From: Lepidurus packardi
Lineage: Eukaryota; Arthropoda; Branchiopoda; Notostraca; Triopsidae
Direction of reading: 5' to 3'
NCBI GenBank assembly: GCA_023053545.1
Contig: JAKZAN010000002.1
Coordinates: 5,564,375-5,628,374, forward strand
Length of the DNA: 64,000 nucleotides
Below, in pieces: positions 1 to 11,947 of the stretch (its first letter is position 1; each line of letters begins with the position of its first letter). Both the position numbers and the translations under genes were made by a program. The notes under the pieces were generated by a model. It worked only from the letters and a program-made list of their open reading frames with translations, had not been told where the DNA came from and did not search any database.

Positions 1-624
1 CGCTTGGGTGAACTTGGAATACTTGAAAGTGAAGCTGATGAAGCTGATGATATATCTCTGACTGTCCCTACTGCTAATATGAAGAATGAGTGGTTGGAAG
101 GAGAGACACGATTTCTTCTCAATAAATACCATGAATACATGGACCAGATTGGGCCCCTAAGGAAGTTTCGGAACAAGAAGTCCATGTGGGAGAGAATTTC
201 GCAAGATCTTGTCGAGATTTCATCTTTAAAAAGCGGCGTGCAGTGTGAAAACCGGTACAAAACACTCATGAAACGTAAGAAGGGTGCTGTTGATGCCAAC
301 AAGATGACCGGCAATACCAGGACCTCGATTGCATACGAAGAAGAATTGAGTAAGTTGGCTGCCCTTGATGATTCCATTGAACCGGAGGTAAGACGAGGTG
401 TTGGTATTGTTCAATATAAAAAAGACGCCAATACCTTGGAAAAGGAACCGCGTGTTGTGTCGCCCAACGCATGGTTGAGTTCGCCGGAGGAAGAACCTGT
501 CTCAAAGAAAGGAAAGTACTCTACCACACAGAGTTTAATACTTCAGGTGCTTCAGGAGAAACAAGTTTCTTCGAAGATAAAAGAAGAATTGAAGCAGGAG
601 CGCCACAAAGAGCGTTTAGCATGA
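1..624 (+). CDS. Myb/SANT-like DNA-binding protein of a Harbinger transposon (5' end outside window)
   Basis: The frame is open from the left edge to a TGA... TAA-type stop at 622-624 with no good ATG near the start, so the 5' end is probably cut by the window. About residues 28-105 form a Myb/SANT-like (trihelix-type) fold: the W in NEWLEGETRFLL, the W of KSMWERIS and the C..RYKTLMKRKK helix. The C-terminal 60 residues are lysine/glutamate-rich and coiled-coil-like. In PIF/Harbinger elements such a second protein helps the transposase enter the nucleus and bind DNA. The transposase lies convergently 0.55 kb downstream, which fits. Homology to host Myb/SANT proteins without transposon origin is the alternative. 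Confidence 0.7.
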   Translation, partial: RLGELGILESEADEADDISLTVPTANMKNEWLEGETRFLLNKYHEYMDQIGPLRKFRNKKSMWERISQDLVEISSLKSGVQCENRYKTLMKRKKGAVDANKMTGNTRTSIAYEEELSKLAALDDSIEPEVRRGVGIVQYKKDANTLEKEPRVVSPNAWLSSPEEEPVSKKGKYSTTQSLILQVLQEKQVSSKIKEELKQERHKERLA

Positions 625-1170
625 ATTAAATCCCTCTTTGAAAAATAAATACTTGTTTGCTAGTCCCTATTTGCTCTGATTGTTTGTGATTGAAGAATAC
701 GAAAATAACAGTAAAAGGCTCGTTTAACACTCGTTCATTGCCCGTTCAAAGCTCGTCTCTAAGACTCGTTTTTTGTAGCAATTGGAAAATCATTTGTTCT
801 CAATTTTGTGATTTTATATGGGTATTCTTATAATAGAGTTTTTTGCATACGTCGTTTTTCTTTCGTGATTTATTGTACTGGTGATTTTAGATAAGTGATT
901 TACAAAGGTGATTTAAAACTGCTGCCTTGTGGAGTCTGTGAAGTTCTGAAAACCAAAGTAATGATTGTCCGAATATTCACTGTTTGCTCAATGCACAAAA
1001 ACTAAAGTGTTGTAAGAATTTTGTCCAAGAGATAATTGTATTCAGTGATATGGCATCACTTGAATTTTCCCATGTTCTTTGAGTATAGCAACGTTTAATT
1101 TTAAAATACAAGTTTTGCAGAAAATTGCGTTAGAACGAAAATTTGTACACCTTATAATTCAAAGAAAATA

Positions 1171-2534
1171 TTAACCAGCCATTTGCAAGGCAATGCGCTG
1201 CCGCTTTGCTTCTCCAAACTGCCGTGATGGTGCTTCCTGATGGCTGCCATCGGGTGGGTGGTTTTCGTCAATAGAGTTGCTGTCTACGATGTCCGCATCA
1301 AAATCATCCGTCAAGTCATTGAATCGTATGCACAAATTGTGCAGTACACAACAAGAAATTATGAACTTGGTAATTTTATCAACAGAATGGAATTCGAGGT
1401 GCATTAGTTGTCGGAATCTCTGCTTTAAGATTCCAAAGGCATTTTCAATTACGACCCTTGTTGAACATAGCTTGCGATTGAAGCCTTGCTGCTGAGGGGT
1501 CAAGTTTCCAAAATTTTTATAAGGAGTTAACAGCCATTCGGATAAAGGGTATGCTGAATCTCCTGAACAAAACTGTTAATATTTTAGTTACAGATTTAAA
1601 CGTTTACCCAGAAGATGGTAATCCCCGCCGTTGCAGATTACCGGCAAGTCGTTCGAAATAAACGACAACTTGTAGACCCTGGCGTCATGAATTTTACTGG
1701 AGGTTCCCGTGAATACGTCAATAAATGATTTGTTTGCATCGCAGATGCCTTGTAAAGTTACGGACAGCTGGTCATGACGATTTATATATGTTGACCGTAT
1801 TTTATGGACAGGTTTTCTAATGGATATATAGCTTCCATCAATACACCCAAGCACACCGGGGAACCCAGAAATCTAGAAACATTTTCTGCATAGCCTCTTA
1901 TGCTGTAATATATAAGTATTTACCCTTTGAAATTCGTCCGCTACTTTTTGTTTAGCTTCCGAAGTGCGAGGGAAACATATATATTCCGGAGCGATTTCAA
2001 CCAGGAAATTCATTACTCTTTCTACTTGGTTAAACAAGGATGACTCTCCAATACCAAACCGCCCAGCGGTATCTCGCAGACACGATTTATTACCTGCAAA
2101 CCTATAAAATCATCCCTTAAAATCTACATAGAAACATTTTAGGACATTACCATAAGAAAGACAAAATATGGTTGTCTGCTGAGTTTGGTGGGCTTCCCCC
2201 TTTTTCGCGACAATTCGGGTAATGCGAAGAATTGGCAAATAAGTAAATAAGCCGGTTACACACCCGCCGCGACATTCGGAAATTTTTCCTAAACTAAAAA
2301 GCAGTACTCTTAAACGGATAACGTAAACATATCATAACTATAATTTACCTCTTCTTCTGAGTACAACCCTATAATGAATTCGTAATTTTGTATTTTCGGC
2401 CTCGGAATTTTTGAATTAAAAAGTAGCACCGCAACAAGTTCGTCAGTATCACTTTCACTTGAACTAGATGATGAAATTTCCTCTAAAAGGAGATATTGTT
2501 TTTGTTTAACAGTGAGACTCATATTTGGCGCCAA
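1171..2534 (-). CDS. PIF/Harbinger (HARBI1-like) DDE transposase, apparently intact
   Basis: This is a spliced nuclease. Reading leftward, the N-terminal exon (about 2345-2534) starts at MAPNMSL or MSL and is serine/glutamate-rich. The next exon (about 2150-2290) has the FRMSRR motif and HTH region ending near LSFL. The following exons give GNKSCLRDTAGRFGIGES, then the catalytic domain: first Asp in LGCIDGSYI, second Asp in GDSAYPLSEW (formed across the intron near 1573-1607), and Glu in IENAFGILKQRFRQL. The protein ends at 1171. Splice joins with GT-AG restore frame at each junction I followed, so the gene looks functional or recently active. The terminal repeats and Myb-like partner support an autonomous element. 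Confidence 0.85.
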
Positions 2535-2590
2535 AAGTTACAGCACGTAAACCCAGCACTGACAAAATAGTCAGTGCAGCAAAAGTTGCC

Positions 2591-2676
2591 TTGTTGTCAA
2601 CTGACTCAGTGCGCCCTGCCCCAGTTGAACACGTTGTTGTCAACTGACTCAGTGCGCCCTGCCCCAGTTGAACACG
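2591..2676. repeat. Two tandem copies of a 43-bp unit
   Basis: The unit beginning TTGTTGTCAACTGACTCAG occurs at 2591 and again at 2634 with essentially no differences. It lies in the subterminal part of the Harbinger element and contains the recurring CAGTTGAA motif. Confidence 0.85.
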
Positions 2677-2898
2677 TTCAGTGCTACCGCACCGTACAGC
2701 ACTTAGCAGTTGAATACGTTTCTAGCACTCAGTGCTAGGAAATGTTGCACCAGTGCTCCCAGTTGAAAACGCTATAAGCTAATAAAAACTCGGATCCGCG
2801 CGTCAAATTATTCCTTCAGCGGCGTATTTGACAAGGTTCAAGTTATTGTTAGTTACCACTATCTGCTTCTGAACGTTGCTAAGTTAATTAGTCATCTC

Positions 2899-5800
2899 AT
2901 GGATTCTCTCAAATTCACTGAAGTTGGGGAGCTTATATTACAAACTATGGAGTTAGCCGCAACTATAAAAGCAAATACCGAAAAAACCGTCGTTATAAAG
3001 GCCGAAATAGAAAAACATTTAAGAGCCGCTGATCTAGCACCGCCCATTCCCGATTTTCCGCTTGGTAGGTATAAAAACACTAGAATCTCGCCAAGATATT
3101 TAATACGACTTTGTCACATGCCATAGGCTTAGAATGGTTCAATACATCAAGATCTCTCAGTCTAAAAGACTTTGAAGGGAAGATTACAGTTCTGGATTTC
3201 TTTACTTATTGCTGTATCAACTGTATGCACATTCTACCCGATTTGGAAGCTTTAGAAGCGCAATTTCCTCAGTCATCTGGACTAGTAGTGGTAAATGATA
3301 CCTTATTCCGATAAAAAAGCTGAAAATTGGTGCTCCGTATACCTTAGCACAGGCATTTAGCATGGCGAAGTTCGTAGCAATATTTATTGCTAAATTCAGT
3401 AGCGGTTCATATATTCTGAGAATTTTTGTTTACTTTAAACGGTTTACTTGGAGGATTTAATAGCTTTTGCACAAAGCATTTCAGGGGCCAAAACAAAACT
3501 ATCGAAAAAAATACGTCAAATAAAGAAATCTTTTTTTCGAGAATTTTGTTCGAATTTTACTTATTTAGCGTGCTAACCGCCTTGCGATGCCGAGCGGTAC
3601 GGAGCTAAGGTATACGGGAGCTTATAATCGCCTATAATCGGAGCTTATAATATTAAAGTTGTGTATTTTCGAAAGGTAGGAGTCCATAGTGCCAAATTCG
3701 ACAATGAGAAAGTTTCAGCCAATATCCTCTCGGCCATTCAACGTTATAATATACACCATCCGGTCGTAAATGATTCAGAAGCTTTTCTTTGGAAAGCACT
3801 GAATATATCATGCTGGCCAACCGTCCTTGTGCTTGGTACATATTCAGCACAAAAACTCCACAACACTGTATAAGCTTTGTTTGAATAGGTCCCAAAGCGC
3901 AGCCTCTATTTTGTTTAGTAGGCGAAGGACACCGTGAAGAATTACTTCAGTATATAGCCGTAGCATTGGACTATTTCAACGCTTGTAGCCAAATCACAGC
4001 ACCGTTGTCTCCCTTCCCTCTGTTGCCAAATGCTCATGTCGCCGCCTCTTCGACTGGTTTAAAATTTCCTGGCAAAATAGCATTGCTTGCGGACTCTACA
4101 GAGAAGCTTTTGGCTATCTCAGATACTGGGAATAATCGTATAATAATCACTTCCCCTACCGGGCTTATAAAAGTACAGTTTTTGAAATAGGTTAATTAAA
4201 TTAACTAATCTTCTAAACTAACCTAATGTTTAGGATATGGTCGGCCATGATATTGGATTCCAGGACGGCAATTTTTATACGGCGCAATTTCGAAATCCGC
4301 AAGGCTTGATTTGGTATAATAGTTCACAGCTCTACGTTGCAGATACTGGAAACCACGCCATAAGACTCGTAATTTGTGTCGATACACCTATCAAAACATG
4401 ATGTTTCGTTTTTCATCTGCTAGATTGACTTCGCGACGAGAACAGTTCAGACTGTTGTGGGGAATGGAAAACAAGGAGATGACAAAGAAGGAGGTTTATT
4501 GGGTATCCAGCAAGTAATCGCGTCCCCGTGGGATTTGTGTTTCATTCCTGCCCCCATCAGCGCGAATGAGACGGAAAAGTGTGCTGTTTTATGCATTGCC
4601 ATGGCTGGGAATCATCAGATCTGGGGTTATTTCTTGCAAGACACACCTTGGTGGAAGAAAAGGTAATTTCGGGAAGCCTGTAATCTAATAACTTGTATTG
4701 TTTTAATTTGTTGCAGTAGTTATGCGAAAAATACATGTGTCCGGCTAGCTGGAAGTGGAGCTGAGGAAAACCGTAATAATTCGTATCCTCATAAAGCTGG
4801 TTTTGCGCAACCGTCTGGCTTAGCGTATGCTGTAGTTAACGGACAATCTATGGTCTATATTGCTGACAGTGAGAGCTCTAGTATTCGACAGTTATTATTG
4901 GGAGACGGAGCCGTCAAAGCAGTGGTGGGAGGAGTCAGAGATCCATTGGTAATTTGTTATTTAAAAAAAAAATCGGAAGGGCAATAAGTGATGTTGTTTA
5001 GAATCTCTTTGCGTTTGGGGACACGGATAGTAACGAAACGGGTTGTGTACGGTTGCAACATCCTTTAGGAGTGTGTTGGCATTCCCAGCGCCAATTGTTG
5101 TATGTAGCCGACTCTTATAACCACCGAATTAAAACTGTCCAACCGCCAAAGAATTTGTGTGCCAAATTGACTGGGGTTGGTGAAGCCGGATTCGCTGATG
5201 GATCTTTTGCTGAAGCTGAGGTATTTATTGATCTAGACTTGAATGGAAGGTTAGTGAGTTGGTGTTTATACCTAGTTTAATGAGCCCGGGGGTCTTTGTG
5301 TGGATGATGAAGAAGATTTGTTGTACGTAGCGGATACAAACAACCATTGTATTCGAGTTGTTGACCTGAAAGCCTCGGTTGTTTACACGGTAAGCAGCAT
5401 TGCCATTTCTGGGGAGTGACATTTCGTTATTTCTTTTGGTTGTATTAGTTGAAGCTGAGGAAAAAGCAAGAAGTATTGAAAGATTGTCCTGATGGGAGAG
5501 AAACCGTACATTTGCCCTTCAGTAAATGCGAATTAACCTGGGATTGGTCGATAGCGGTGCCGGCTAATGTAAAATTGAACCTAGAAGCACCCAGTCGTTA
5601 TACAGTCGTTACAAGTAGCGTTTTGCAAAGTTTTCATTAAATTAGGCATAAGATTTTGAGAGAATTTTGGGTCTAGGTTCTGATACGGTTGTAGTGCAAC
5701 TAAAAAATGGACCTGTGGAGTCGTTACATGGACGAGTCTCTTTATCTTTCCTGCCTGTAAGGGAAGAGACGTTTGAACATGTTAAGTTGCAGATTGAAGT

Positions 5801-5933
5801 ATACCTATGCAACGATCAAAACCTGTGCTTTATCCAAAAACCAGTGCTAACTTTAATTGCGCAACGCGAAGCTTTGCTCTTGGGAAATTCGTTTAATTGT
5901 TCAAGTGTTTTTCATGTCAAAAACTTGTTTTAA
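2899..5933 (+). CDS. NHLRC2: NHL repeat-containing protein 2 (thioredoxin-like + NHL beta-propeller)
   Basis: Eleven exons can be followed: 2899-3064, 3127-3290, 3676-3835, 3889-4172, 4234-4368, 4424-4662, 4717-4948, 5002-5220, 5276-5389, about 5449-5630 and about 5662-5933. The thioredoxin-like domain follows GLEWFN and contains the CCINCM motif (CxxC) and the conserved GVHSAKF. NHL blades include [34 protein letters not shown] and ADTNNHCI, followed by a beta-rich C-terminal domain. The family is cytosolic and linked to phagocytosis/cytoskeleton control and fibrosis in mammals; its biochemical reaction is unsettled. The order of domains and length (about 680 residues) match the family. The last splice junction (about 5610-5665) has two possible donors. 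Confidence 0.92.
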
Positions 5934-6535
5934 ATTGAGTCAGTGTAACCAATACAACATTCAGATGCTGTTTATGTTAGTAGTAAAGTAAGACACTTTT
6001 AGGCCAATTTTTGTTACGTTTTATATAATGTTTTTGAAAAAGCGCGCGCTTCTTTTCTTGACTTGACTCGGTTGTCGATTGGTAGACGTACGCCAGCAAG
6101 GGCAATCGACCTGTCGAGCTCGTGTCGGGTGTGCATTATATCCTCTTTTCGGTGTCAAAATTTCGTTATTTATATGAATATTCACTAGCATTATGCAGTA
6201 GCCTTATTCGGGTAAGTCAGCGATCGTCTATTTTACTGCTATATGATATCAAAACTGGACGTCTAAGCAAACTTTCAGGTTAACGCAGGTATTTATGATC
6301 TTTAATGTCATGCCAAAAGAGCATCAAAACTTCAGCTCAGAAGCTGTTTTAAGAATAATGTGTTCATATTGAGTAAGACAATGTATCTACATCTTTCTTT
6401 AAAGTAAAAGTTAGTTTAGTCTGTATAAGAGCATATTCTCCGACACTTTGTGTTGAATTGGATCATTTCATTGCTATCTAATCCTGTTCATGTAGGTGAC
6501 ACAAATTTGTAATCGGCAGTTAATTATAAAAATTC
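5934..6535. other. Intergenic, NHLRC2 3' end to FAM122 5' end
   Basis: No coding signal, RNA gene or repeat was recognised. It should contain the NHLRC2 3' UTR and the promoter and 5' UTR of the FAM122 gene. A GC-richer stretch with CG-containing words at about 6040-6135 is the likeliest promoter core. Confidence 0.5.
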
Positions 6536-8165
6536 ATGGATGTTGGTTCCAATCCTGCGCAGCTGAAACGCTGCAGTAGTGCCCCAATGATCAATGACTT
6601 GGATCAAGGTCCTTTGCAACCCCCTCCAACCCCACCAGTTGCTCTACTACCGAGGTAACCCTTTAAACCATTCTCTTTGTTTTATTCGGTTTATCTCTTC
6701 GCTCTCATCCTGAGCATAAAATAATTAGTCTTGTTTCATAGGAGCTCTCCAACATTGCTGCTCTTCTCTTCAGTTCAACCTCGGACTCGGCGGTTTTCTG
6801 CCACTTTTAGCCCTTTAAATTCCCCTGCCGTAATGTGTTATCTGTCTGAGAGTTATAATCGCTAATTGGGATGTTGTTTTCAGTGTCCCAGTGGTTCCAG
6901 CAGCCCCGTGCCTACACGAGTTACGCAGCTGAAACAAGAAGAAGGAGCTGATCCAGTTGGAATTGGCCGTGAGTTGGCTCGCGAGAAGGAATTGCAATCT
7001 ACTTTGCAACTTTCCCAATCCTGGGAAGATCTCACTTTGGTTAAACCTTCATTACCAGGATACTTAAGCTCATAAACTGAAGATTCATATTGATTTGCAG
7101 ACAGATGTAGTGGACAACAAGCCTGAAGTACGTCGTCCAGCCTCTGCGTGTACGGACCCGCTACAATTAACCTTACCTAATGCATTTGCTGCCTTCGCCA
7201 ATTCCCCTCATCCCTCCCCTACAAGGATGGTCAGTACCCGCCAGTGTTTCTCACCTAGTATGCAAATTCCTGTTCGCAATGCCTCCTACTCGCCCACTCC
7301 TTCCCCCAGTCCAACTCGAAAAGCGTTTCTTACCAGGTAAAAAGTCTGCAATAGTCAGATTTTTGAAACAGCTGGCTAATCTAACGCTCTAACTTTTGAA
7401 CAAGTCGCAGGAGCCTCAGTCCGATTACTATGCGGCCTGCTACATTTGCCGCTGTTAAACGTAAATGTGACTTGGATTCTGACAAGGAATTAAACCTAGG
7501 TCCGCCTACCAAACGCCCCCCTCAGTTATTCTCCAGTTTACCGCATGATAAAAGTAGTGGGTTCCTCCTAACCCGAGCCCTCACACCTACGAAGTACTTG
7601 GGTTTCATGATTTCAGATGTGTTGCAACTTGACTAATAATTCTGTTAGTTTGGACTTGGTAGGATCACTGGGGTCGGTTGGAACTCCAGAATCGTTTTAC
7701 TCGACGGGAGCAGATTCGCCTGCTGCTTTATCTCCTGCTAATGCCTTCCTCCACATGGATGCGAACTGTATTCCTTCCACCTCTTCCTGTACGAGCCACA
7801 GTTTGCCGGTGGTTGTAGGCAGTAGCATCACATCACGCACAATGGGCGTTTCGCCGTTACCGTTCCATAGTTTGGCTCTCAGCAGCCGCGCTTGCAGCAG
7901 CACCAGTAGCAGCGATAGCAGCAGCACCAGCAGCAGTAATAGTCCCAGACCTGCTGAAAGCTTGAAGGAATTTGTGGGCGTGGGTGAAGAAGAAGAGTTG
8001 GTCACACTGCTGAAAGACTCGGCAGCCAAAACGGCCCTCATTCTCCAAACTTCAGGAGCAGGAGGGGAAGGAAGGGCATGTGATAGAGCTAAAAAGCTGG
8101 AGTTGATGGAAGCCGAGCCTTCAGAAACCTCGGAAGCTATGCATATCGATACTAGTCATCCTTGA
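6536..8165 (+). CDS. PABIR1: FAM122/PABIR-type PP2A-interacting phosphatase regulator
   Basis: Six exons (6536-6654, 6742-6829, 6884-7039, 7101-7336, 7411-7560, 7649-8165) give 421 codons in frame. Family signatures appear in order: LKRCSSAPMI near the N terminus, QLKQEEG with the amphipathic helix REL...QLSQSWEDL, the SPTR...KQCFSPS-like RQCFSPSMQIPV block, and the nuclear signal in VKRKCDLDS. In vertebrates this helix binds the PP2A B55 subunit and inhibits it, affecting mitotic entry. The C-terminal exon is poorly conserved, with a serine-rich tract from CAG-like codons at about 7885-7950 and an acidic patch. The symbol is by family; whether it equals one particular vertebrate paralogue cannot be told. 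Confidence 0.85.
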
Positions 8166-8454
8166 ATTGTAAGAAAAAAATGGACAAGTAGAGAAACGAG
8201 TTATCCGCAGACTTCTTTAACTTTTTAAATCCTTTAGGACAGTTGTATTTAGCTTTTTGGATTTTCTTGAAGGAAAAAGGGTCATGTTTAGTGGCCCTTT
8301 ATGAGCTTACAGTTGTTGCATAGACCAGGCTGTTTCTTTTTTGTGGTCACGCTCGTTTCTCTGTTTTATAGCGTTGGGAGCAAGAAAAGGCTCTTCATTT
8401 GTACAGCGTCTTTAGAATTTCAAGAGAATGTATTTCGAGTAAATATTTAACATG

Positions 8455-11400
8455 TTAGTTTTGCATCTTCCGAATGGCTAAGCGAGAACAACGAGGGCAT
8501 TTGTCCGGTATGTAGCAATGAGTGTGAAAACAAGCTCCGCAATCTTCACAACGAGTCGTTTTCTCGATCTGGAACGGGAAAATGATCTCGGAAGATCCGC
8601 ATAACTCACAAAGGAAGCCCCGAGCGGAACATAACTAAATAGGAAAATAAACACAGACAGTGAAAATTTACTTTGCGTGTCATCGTCTAATTATTGCTAA
8701 AAAACTGTTTAGCGTACCGTGCAATCTGTAACGTGAGCTATTGCCTGGCTAACAGAAGGTTTCAGAACGTTGTACAGTTCACCGGATCTGACGAGCGTCA
8801 AGTCTTTTAACGAGTATAAATGTGGGTCCGTCAAAACTCCTGCAATAGATTCAATTCTGTCCCACAACCTATAATAATTGAAGCATTTCAGTTTACTGCA
8901 AAAGGAGCCAAGAAAAACGGCACACTTTCTGGCAATTTTTGTTATTTCTTTCTTAGGATTTTAACACTGGCACAAGTAAGAATAAAATGGGATGTGCAGT
9001 GTAACAAAAATGGCAAATATTTTATTGCGAGTGTAGGGGCTGTTTATCATTAACGGAAAACCGAAGGCGTTCTTCGTTTTGATCAACTGGCGTTTCTAGT
9101 GTCAACAAAGTTTAGGTTCATCCAATAAAATATCGTTAAAAAAAAAATACTTGACAACATAAACATTTCTATATCAGTGTAAATATGTAGAGGTGAAACC
9201 TAAATATGTATACTGATTATACATATTTATTTTTTTATATATAAAGAAATCCTGACCACAATTTTTATCTGATCATACATTTTCGGCTTTTGCTGTTTCT
9301 TGTGAAAGACTCGTAATCCCAGATGGTATATACTTTAGGAATTCATTCATTTTAAGCGCTATGTGCTGATAACTACCCTAAACTGAACATCTATTATGCT
9401 TTAGCATTAGTAGCTACCGTTAAGTTAGGAGAATTTTCTTTCGATTTCCTTTTTCAATCGTCCCATTTCAATTCAATCGATGTCGCACTCAAATCATCGA
9501 TATCTGAATCTAGATTTTTCCTGTTTTTAAACAAAACATCATGAAACATTGAGAAATGCGACGAAGATACGACAATGAGATGCTGTTAAAAGTTCGACTG
9601 GAGATGAGCGGAGTCCGTTTAACTATTCTAGAAGGAAAGTCGTTGAGCTGAATGGGTCATCTTTTCCAATTAACAGTAAAGCAACCCCATAAACCAAAAA
9701 TCGCGTTAGCCACCTGACTCAACCCAAACCAGCAGGACATGGCTTAATACAATTCCATTAGCCAGGAAGCTTATTTCGCATTTTCTCGTAACATCCACGA
9801 CTATAGTCATTTGACAATATTATGTTTCCCCAAAAAGGCCGGTTTTAGACAAATTGGGCCCCAGAATACCTTCTGCAAAAAGGGATACTCACGTTTCAGC
9901 AAACCGACAGGTTCGAATAAAGTCTTTGAGATGGAAGAGCTGGATTCTTAAAAAACGAACCTTATCCAAGGCTCGCACTCTCCTATATAGCGCTGGTGCC
10001 ATATCTGCAATATGGAAGAGTGGATCTTCCCACATTCTTTCAAGTAAGGTCATAGAAAAGTTGGAAACTGGAAACCTAGCAAGTCCCTGTTCGTTATTTC
10101 TTTGACTTTTCTTGTTGAGTTATTTATGAATTATCACCTTGTAAAGTCCCACTTTTTAAGAACACGAGCTGGAATGAGGGCCAGGCCATTCACGTGACAC
10201 CCTGTACAGAAATACCGGCCTAAATATTCGCAATATCGAAATCGCCTGCTATATTCAGGCCTGACACGCATCCCACATCCTGCACATTTATAGTTCTGCT
10301 TAGCCATCATCACCTTTAAACTAAAAATCAGAAAAATTTAGTTTAACTTCTTTTTAGCCACAATGCGGTTCTAATGTAACTAAAATTACTTGGGTGTGGG
10401 ATGGACCAAAAACACGATCTGGGGACGGGGAGGGGCCCAGTCTAAATTCCCTCTAAGTTCAATCGCACTTTCAGTTTCTTCGTCTGGGTTTACAGGGAAG
10501 CTACCAGGTAAAGGAAGTAACTAAGACCATAAAATTGAACATCAGTGCAGTTATAGTGTTCTGTTGTGTACTCCTTGAGGCGCATCTTGTTCTGAGACCA
10601 GCCATTCCAATTCCGAAGCTTTAGGCAGCTGCCTATCGTTAAATCTGCGAATCAGGGACAACGCTACACTTTCAGCTGAAGCTACGGAATCGTTCAAAGC
10701 ATTCGTGTAAGAGGGTACGGGGGTTTGGGTAGGAGTGAGAATGGGACTTGAGGATACGGGCAAATGTAAGTTGGCTAAGGCTATGCGCCGTCGCTGGACC
10801 AAGGTTTGCGAAGTAGTTGGTGCAGTATTCGATCTTCGAAGGTCGATATCCGAGTAAAACGAAGCTAACGAGACTGACACTCCTAAGAGAACCAATTTTA
10901 AAAGCAGTTCACAAAAGCAATTCATGTAATGGATGGAACCTGAGTCTCGTAAGGCCACTAAATTGGACTCTTCCAATCCTAAATCGAGTTCTTCGTCTGA
11001 GGATATGCTGGGTGACCCACTTGGATACGGACTCGAAGCTATGGAGGAAATATCTTGGTCTGTAGTTGTATCTTCAGTGCGACCATCACTTAAAATGTAG
11101 TCTCCATTTTTAAAAAGCGTTTTTTTAGCTTGGGCTTGCTGTCGTTCTGCTAATCGTTGGCGACGACGTATCCGTAGGCGTTGTTTTAGCATGCGGATTT
11201 CTTCGTCACTCTCCTCGCCTTCTTCTTCTTCAAATTCGCTGGCTTTCATCACCTGAGTGAACTTTACCTTAAGAAAAACAACGAATGTGATCAGAAAACT
11301 CAGTGTTATGAAATACTGAAGGCTTACTTGTTCAATAGCGGCTATCATAGCTTCGCAAACGCTGAAATGGGCATTTTCTCGGTCGAGCTCAGCACAACCT

Positions 11401-11947
11401 CGTTTGAACTGGGTGGAAGTTAAGAAGCTGGTCAAGCTTTGGCCTTCTTTAGGTCGGGGGAGGTACCCAGCACCGGTTGAGGCCAGCTGAATGCTCATTC
11501 CACCGTCATCCATGAATCTTGGAGACGGTTCGACGTAAGAGTTTGGTTCCTCATTGGAATTCAATGCTGACAAGGAACTCCGGCCTAATCAAAAAGTGAA
11601 GGAACTTAAGATTTACTTTCGTTAAATTTTAGTTTCAAAGTTAAATTACCCGAGGCTATGGAAAGGGGAAAACTGGCTGGTGACACGGCTTGCACGGAAC
11701 TTGGACGGGAAAATATAGTTTTACAGGGATCTGGTTTATAAACTTGATCTGATTGGGAACGAACATGACGAAACTTTGCCTTCGGGATCACGCTTGGTTG
11801 AATATGCGCTTGAGAATCAATTGTAATTATACTGCGAGTATCCGATTCTTCTCCTTGCTGTAATTCATTATTGGAGAGGTTTAAAAGGCTATTAAACTCT
11901 TCAGCTTCACTTATGGCTTCCGCCATGGCTAAGTTTGGAGAAATCAA
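8455..11947 (-). CDS. RUBCN: Rubicon/Pacer-type autophagy regulator (Rubicon homology domain)
   Basis: Spliced gene on the minus strand. The N-terminal exon (about 11640-11947; Met at 11926 or 11947) is followed by low-complexity and coiled segments. The PI3K-binding-region motif [15 protein letters not shown] ends near 10572, and [14 protein letters not shown] lies in exon 10390-10520. The zinc-binding Rubicon homology domain occupies 10139-10320 ([35 protein letters not shown]), 9893-10075, 8718-8868 (HLYSLKDL) and 8455-8634 ([28 protein letters not shown]). Rubicon binds PI3KC3/UVRAG and Rab7 to restrain autophagosome maturation; Pacer has the opposite role. I find no RUN domain upstream, as in Pacer, so which of the two it represents functionally is open. 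A 1-kb intron (8869-9892) is long for this locus. Confidence 0.9.

Larger units (their letters stand above)
1..2775. mobile_element. PIF/Harbinger DNA transposon (left end outside window)
   Basis: The two convergent genes, Myb/SANT-like (+) and DDE transposase (-), are the diagnostic pair of this superfamily. The right side (about 2580-2775) is non-coding and full of short recurring motifs (CAGTTGAA, CAGTGCT and its complement AGCACTGA). These are plausible transposase-binding subterminal repeats. The right end is probably near the TATAAG following GTTGAAAACGC at 2765-2775, where a TAA target duplication could lie. The left terminus is not in the window, so the ends and target duplication cannot be confirmed. 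Confidence 0.7.

Noticed and set aside
226..505. Minus-strand open frames across the Myb/SANT gene
   Set aside because: They mirror the coding strand, have no domain and vanish when the real protein is read.
7697..8048. Leucine-rich minus-strand frame opposite the FAM122 last exon
   Set aside because: It is the complement of a serine-rich AGC tract; the sense strand continues a spliced, family-matching protein.
8820..9053. Plus-strand open frame within the Rubicon intron
   Set aside because: Its left end is antisense to Rubicon exon 8718-8868 and the rest is low-complexity; no family match.
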